18,232 nucleotides of DNA from an uncultured Peptostreptococcaceae bacterium (GTDB lineage Bacteria > Bacillota > Clostridia > Tissierellales > Peptoniphilaceae). The stretch is taken from positions 1 to 18,232 of the forward strand of contig CAMDZK010000002.1 of NCBI GenBank assembly GCA_945910665.1. Direction: 5' to 3'. The notes beneath the pieces were generated by a model, which saw nothing but the letters and a program-made list of their open reading frames with translations, was not told where the DNA came from and did not search any database. Each line of letters starts with the position of its first letter. The first letter of the stretch is position 1. Of this stretch, positions 15,185 through 18,232 are shown piece after piece. A program made the position numbers and the translations under genes.

Positions 15185-15285
15185 AATTTAAGCAAGTTAT
15201 TTGTAATTATGTAACTTGAAACTGTGTAGAATTCTTACATATTAAGAGTTTTCTCTCAAAAAAATAGAAGAAAGAGGTGTAGGTT

Positions 15286-16605
15286 TTGGAACGAACAAAT
15301 CTAACCTTCCGCGGTGGCGTACACCCCCTCGGAAATAAAGATATATCCAATCGTATTCCCATTGCGGATGCGAAGTTACCTGCGGAAGTTCGCATCTCGA
15401 TGCATCAACACATTGGTGCTCCTTGTGAGCCAACGGTGAATGTTGGAGATGTCGTAAAGGTTGGTCAAGTGATTGGTCAGTCAGAGGCATTTGTATCGGC
15501 TGTAATCCATGCAAGTATTTCGGGTACTGTAAAAGAAATTTCTGAAATCGTAACGGCAACTGGGAATGTAAAAGCGGTTGTCATTGAAGGCGATGGATCA
15601 GAAGAAAAAGCATACATAGAAGAAATCAATTCTCTTGATTCCTTCACACCGGAAGAAATTATCGCAAAAATAAAAAATGCTGGCATCACTGGTTTAGGTG
15701 GGGCTTCTTTTCCTGCCCATGTAAAAATTTCTCCACCAGCAGACAAACCTATCGATACAGTGATTATTAACGGTGCTGAGTGTGAACCTTATTTGACAGC
15801 AGACCAACTGCAAATGGAAGAAGCACCAGAAAAAATCGTAAAAGCACTGCAGGCATTGATGAAGGCGTTAAGTGCAAGTAAAGGTTATATTGCAATTGAA
15901 GACAATAAACCAAATGCCATTGGAAAAATAAAAGAGGCAGCAAAAGGAACGGACATTGACGTTGCCGTGTTCAAAACAAAATATCCACAAGGCGATGAGA
16001 AAAGAATTATCGACGCTCTTTTAGACCGTCAAGTTCCTGCCGGTGGTCTTCCTTTAGATGTTGGGGTCGTTGTGCAAAACGTGAGCACAGCCATTGCCAT
16101 GTACGACGCAGTGTACCTTGGCAAACCTCTCTACGAACGCGTGATTACTGTCACCGGTGACGCAGTAAAGAGTCCTTGCAATATTCGTGTGCGTATGGGA
16201 ACTCCCATTGAAGAAGTCATCGAACAAGCGGGTGGTTTTATGAAAACACCTGGCAAGATTATCGCTGGTGGTCCTATGATGGGAATTGCGCAACCTTCTC
16301 TTCATATGTATACCTTGAAAGGAATGGGTGGACTTCTCTGTTTATCAGAAGAGGCAGCAAAACTTCCAAAACCAACCAATTGTATCAACTGTGGACGCTG
16401 TGTAGATGCATGCCCTGTTCATCTACAACCTGTGAATATTGCGAAATATACAGAACGTCAAAACTTTGAAATGGCTGCAAAATACCACGCCCTTGATTGT
16501 GTTGAATGTGGTTCCTGTTCATTTATTTGCCCAGCGAAACGTCCGTTGGTCGAAAATATTCGCTTAGCAAAACGCGAAATCCGCGCAAAAGAAAAAAGAG
16601 CGTAG
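15286..16605 (+). CDS. rnfC: Rnf electron transport complex subunit C
   Basis: A 439-residue RnfC, the peripheral NADH/FMN- and Fe-S-containing subunit of the ion-pumping ferredoxin:NAD+ oxidoreductase. N-terminal TFRGGVHPLGNKDIS and a biotinyl-like barrel (about 40-95; VGDVVKVGQVIGQSEAFVSA), then the NADH/FMN site GITGLGGASFPAHVK (about 133-147) and INGAECEPYLTADQ. Two [4Fe-4S] motifs follow: CINCGRCVDACP (Cys366, 369, 372, 376) and CVECGSCSFICP (Cys405, 408, 411, 415). There is no long Ala/Lys-rich C-terminal tail such as in proteobacterial RnfC. The start is TTG 15286, with AAGAGGTG (15272-15279) 6 nt upstream. First gene of the operon, with rnfD 9 nt downstream. Confidence 0.96.
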   Translation: MERTNLTFRGGVHPLGNKDISNRIPIADAKLPAEVRISMHQHIGAPCEPTVNVGDVVKVGQVIGQSEAFVSAVIHASISGTVKEISEIVTATGNVKAVVIEGDGSEEKAYIEEINSLDSFTPEEIIAKIKNAGITGLGGASFPAHVKISPPADKPIDTVIINGAECEPYLTADQLQMEEAPEKIVKALQALMKALSASKGYIAIEDNKPNAIGKIKEAAKGTDIDVAVFKTKYPQGDEKRIIDALLDRQVPAGGLPLDVGVVVQNVSTAIAMYDAVYLGKPLYERVITVTGDAVKSPCNIRVRMGTPIEEVIEQAGGFMKTPGKIIAGGPMMGIAQPSLHMYTLKGMGGLLCLSEEAAKLPKPTNCINCGRCVDACPVHLQPVNIAKYTERQNFEMAAKYHALDCVECGSCSFICPAKRPLVENIRLAKREIRAKEKRA

Positions 16606-16614
16606 GAGGATAGT

Positions 16615-17550
16615 ATGGATCAAACAAAAACAAGTATTGAAAATATGCTGACTGTGTCGTCGTCTCCGCATATTCGTTCGACAGACAATGTTGGGCGCAT
16701 TATGCTCGATGTCATTATTGCACTCGTCCCAGCGGCGATTGTCGGCATTTACTATTTTGGAATCAATGCGGCAATGATCATTGCTCTTTCAGTGGTTTCA
16801 GCTGTTCTATCAGAGGCAATTTTCCAAAAAGTTCGTAAAAAAGAGGTGACAATTTCAGATCTTTCTGCTGTTGTTACAGGTCTCTTAGTTGCGATGAACA
16901 TCCCTGCTTCTGCACCATGGTATTTACCAGTCTTTGGTTCGATCTTTGCAATCGTCATTGCAAAGCAATTGTTTGGAGGACTTGGACATAACTGGGTGAA
17001 CCCAGCACTCGCAGCAAGAGCTGTTTTACTTACATCTTGGCCAACACAAATGAACAACTTTACACAACCGTTCACAGATGGCGTATCCGCTGCAACACCT
17101 CTTGCAAGTGGAGAATTCCCTCCTTTAATGGATTTACTTTTAGGAAAAATGCCAGGAACTATTGGAGAAGTATGTTCTTTAGCCCTCCTGATTGGTGGCG
17201 CGTACTTAATTCTTAGAAAAGTCATTAGCATCCGTATTCCTCTCGTATACATTGCATCTACTGCGATTTTTCTCTTTGTCTTTGGTGCGGAAGGAAACAC
17301 AATCCTCCCTCAACTTCTTTCTGGTGGATTGTTACTCGGTGCGATTTTCATGGCGACAGACTACAGTTCTTCTCCACTCACAGCAAAAGGACAAATTATT
17401 TTTGCTTTGGGTGCAGGACTTATGACGGCATTGATTCGTCAATACGGTGCAAACCCTGAAGGGGTTTCTTATGCGATTTTACTTATGAACGTTGCAACAC
17501 CTATGATTGATAAATTCACTGCCTCGAAAGTATTTGGGAGCGTGAAATAA
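16615..17550 (+). CDS. rnfD: Rnf electron transport complex subunit D
   Basis: A 311-residue integral membrane subunit (about 9-10 helices) of the Rnf complex, carrying covalently bound FMN and forming part of the ion path. It begins with a short soluble stretch ending SSSPHIRSTDNVGRIMLDVI, typical of RnfD/NqrB. The flavinylation site is DGVSAATPL with Thr161; the usual DG.SGAT has Ala for the second Gly here. GHNWVNPALAARAVLLTSWP and, later, the ATDYSSSPLTAKGQ loop are characteristic of the family. AGGAGG is 6-7 nt before ATG 16615. The stop codon overlaps the rnfG start as TAATG, showing tight coupling. Confidence 0.95.
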   Translation: MDQTKTSIENMLTVSSSPHIRSTDNVGRIMLDVIIALVPAAIVGIYYFGINAAMIIALSVVSAVLSEAIFQKVRKKEVTISDLSAVVTGLLVAMNIPASAPWYLPVFGSIFAIVIAKQLFGGLGHNWVNPALAARAVLLTSWPTQMNNFTQPFTDGVSAATPLASGEFPPLMDLLLGKMPGTIGEVCSLALLIGGAYLILRKVISIRIPLVYIASTAIFLFVFGAEGNTILPQLLSGGLLLGAIFMATDYSSSPLTAKGQIIFALGAGLMTALIRQYGANPEGVSYAILLMNVATPMIDKFTASKVFGSVK

Positions 17551-18232
17551 TGAAAGAAACAATTAAATTAGGCGTTATTCTATTTCTCTTTGCGGCTGTC
17601 ACCGCTGGAATTTTAGCCTATGCGAATAGCATTACATCCGTTATTATTGCAGACAGACAAGCGCAAGAATTAGCAGACTCTCTTGGCGTTGTATTCCCAG
17701 ATGCAGATAACTTTGAACCCATTGACGAAGCAAAATTAGGAGAAATCCAAGCGAGTAATGAAAAAGTCGTCAATATCTATAATGCCATGAAAGGTTCTGA
17801 ACAAATAGGATATGTCCTCGATATGCTTGGATCTGGTTATGGGGGAGAGTTCAACTATATTACAGGAATTGATACTGCAAATAAAGCGATCACTGGTTTT
17901 AAAATGATGTCCCACGGAGAAACTCCAGGTTTCGGTGCTAAAGCAGCAGAGCCAGAATTTGAAGCGGGAACTGTGGGTGCAACTGCAGGCTCAGAAATTC
18001 AAGGCATCAGCGGTGCTACCGTAACAACAGGAGCCATATCTTCAAGTGTAGACGAAGCTTTTGCAGCCATGGGAATGGTGACAGGTGAAGTGGTCGCCGA
18101 AGATCCAGCGGAAGTTCAAATGGCAGCAGTACAAGCGGCCTACCCGGATGCAGATGAATTCGTCGAAGGCGAAGGAAACGGCGACATGGTGCAAACAATC
18201 TATACCGCAAACCAAGGGGGAAGCCCAGTGGG
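17550..18232 (+). CDS. rnfG: Rnf electron transport complex subunit G, partial, with apparent second FMN-binding repeat
   Basis: The first 227 codons of RnfG; the gene runs past the window. An N-terminal membrane helix (about 7-27) anchors a periplasmic-side/extracytoplasmic FMN-binding domain with IGYVLDMLGSGYGGEFNYIT, GFKMMSHGETPGFGAKA and the flavinylation site GISGATVTT (Thr157). In a usual RnfG (about 180-210 residues) the protein ends shortly after SSVDEAFAA. Here it continues: residues ~183-227 read AEVQMAAVQAAYPDADEF...MVQTIYTANQGGSPVG, closely echoing residues ~39-88 (QELADSLGVVFPDADNF...VNIYNAMKGSEQIGYV). This points to a duplicated domain. The Asp normally 6 residues before the modified Thr is Gln151. 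ATG overlaps the rnfD stop by 1 nt. rnfE, A and B are expected downstream. Confidence 0.92.
   Translation, partial: MKETIKLGVILFLFAAVTAGILAYANSITSVIIADRQAQELADSLGVVFPDADNFEPIDEAKLGEIQASNEKVVNIYNAMKGSEQIGYVLDMLGSGYGGEFNYITGIDTANKAITGFKMMSHGETPGFGAKAAEPEFEAGTVGATAGSEIQGISGATVTTGAISSSVDEAFAAMGMVTGEVVAEDPAEVQMAAVQAAYPDADEFVEGEGNGDMVQTIYTANQGGSPV

Noticed and set aside
15193..15218. Rex or riboswitch site in the rnf leader
   Set aside because: The inverted repeat CAAGTTA/TAACTTG does not match TTGTTAA-N4-TTAACAA, and no known riboswitch core was recognised.
16752..17300. 182-codon minus-strand frame inside rnfD
   Set aside because: A shadow of rnfD, whose frame carries all family motifs.

Overview
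The window looks like a chromosomal segment of a low-to-moderate GC anaerobic Firmicute, most likely a member of the Clostridia/Tissierellia. The reasons are AGGAGG-type ribosome binding sites, frequent TTG/GTG starts, an Rnf operon, a membrane pyrophosphatase with K+-dependent signature residues, a Staphylococcus-type class I aldolase and the Firmicutes-style eno / secG / rnr / smpB neighbourhood. The genus cannot be fixed from the sequence alone. No IS element, phage, CRISPR array or rRNA was seen.

Layout. 1-446: C-terminal part of enolase (eno), ending in a terminator. 500-802: YgbA-family cysteine-rich protein. 823-1670: a graveyard of three relics: a LytTR-type response-regulator N-terminus, an AgrC-like GHKL kinase C-terminus, and an ABC exporter reduced to its two ends. 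1717-6683: secG, hppA, rnr and smpB. 6686-8446 (minus strand): a mercaptopyruvate-type sulfurtransferase and class I fructose-bisphosphate aldolase, separated by a terminator. 8547-9528: a D-2-hydroxyacid dehydrogenase and its terminator. 9529-10121: about 590 nt with no convincing gene but much hairpin structure. 10122-10302 (minus strand): tRNA-Leu(CAA) and tRNA-Leu(CAG). 10475-14353: overlapping polA, coaE and a membrane-anchored lytic transglycosylase. 14369-14536: tRNA-Leu(GAG) with its own promoter and terminator. 14554-14892: an SdpI-family immunity-like gene broken by one in-frame TAA. 14893-15285: AT-rich intergenic DNA with several inverted repeats and a strong promoter. 15286-18232: rnfC, rnfD and rnfG (rnfG runs off the end).

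Functional themes. Enolase and aldolase serve glycolysis. HppA couples PPi hydrolysis to cation (probably Na+) pumping, and Rnf couples ferredoxin:NAD+ electron transfer to ion pumping, so two ion pumps sit in one window. SmpB and RNase R form the trans-translation/RNA quality-control pair beside the translocon subunit SecG. PolA/CoaE is a common housekeeping pair. Three of the leucine isoacceptor tRNAs are encoded here.

The most unusual items are the decayed peptide-signalling/ABC-export remnants between eno and secG, the single-nonsense SdpI gene placed directly after a tRNA terminator, the apparent tandem duplication of the FMN-binding domain in RnfG, and the structured roughly 250-nt trailer of the Leu-tRNA transcript. 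All family assignments come from motif recognition by eye; no database search was run.
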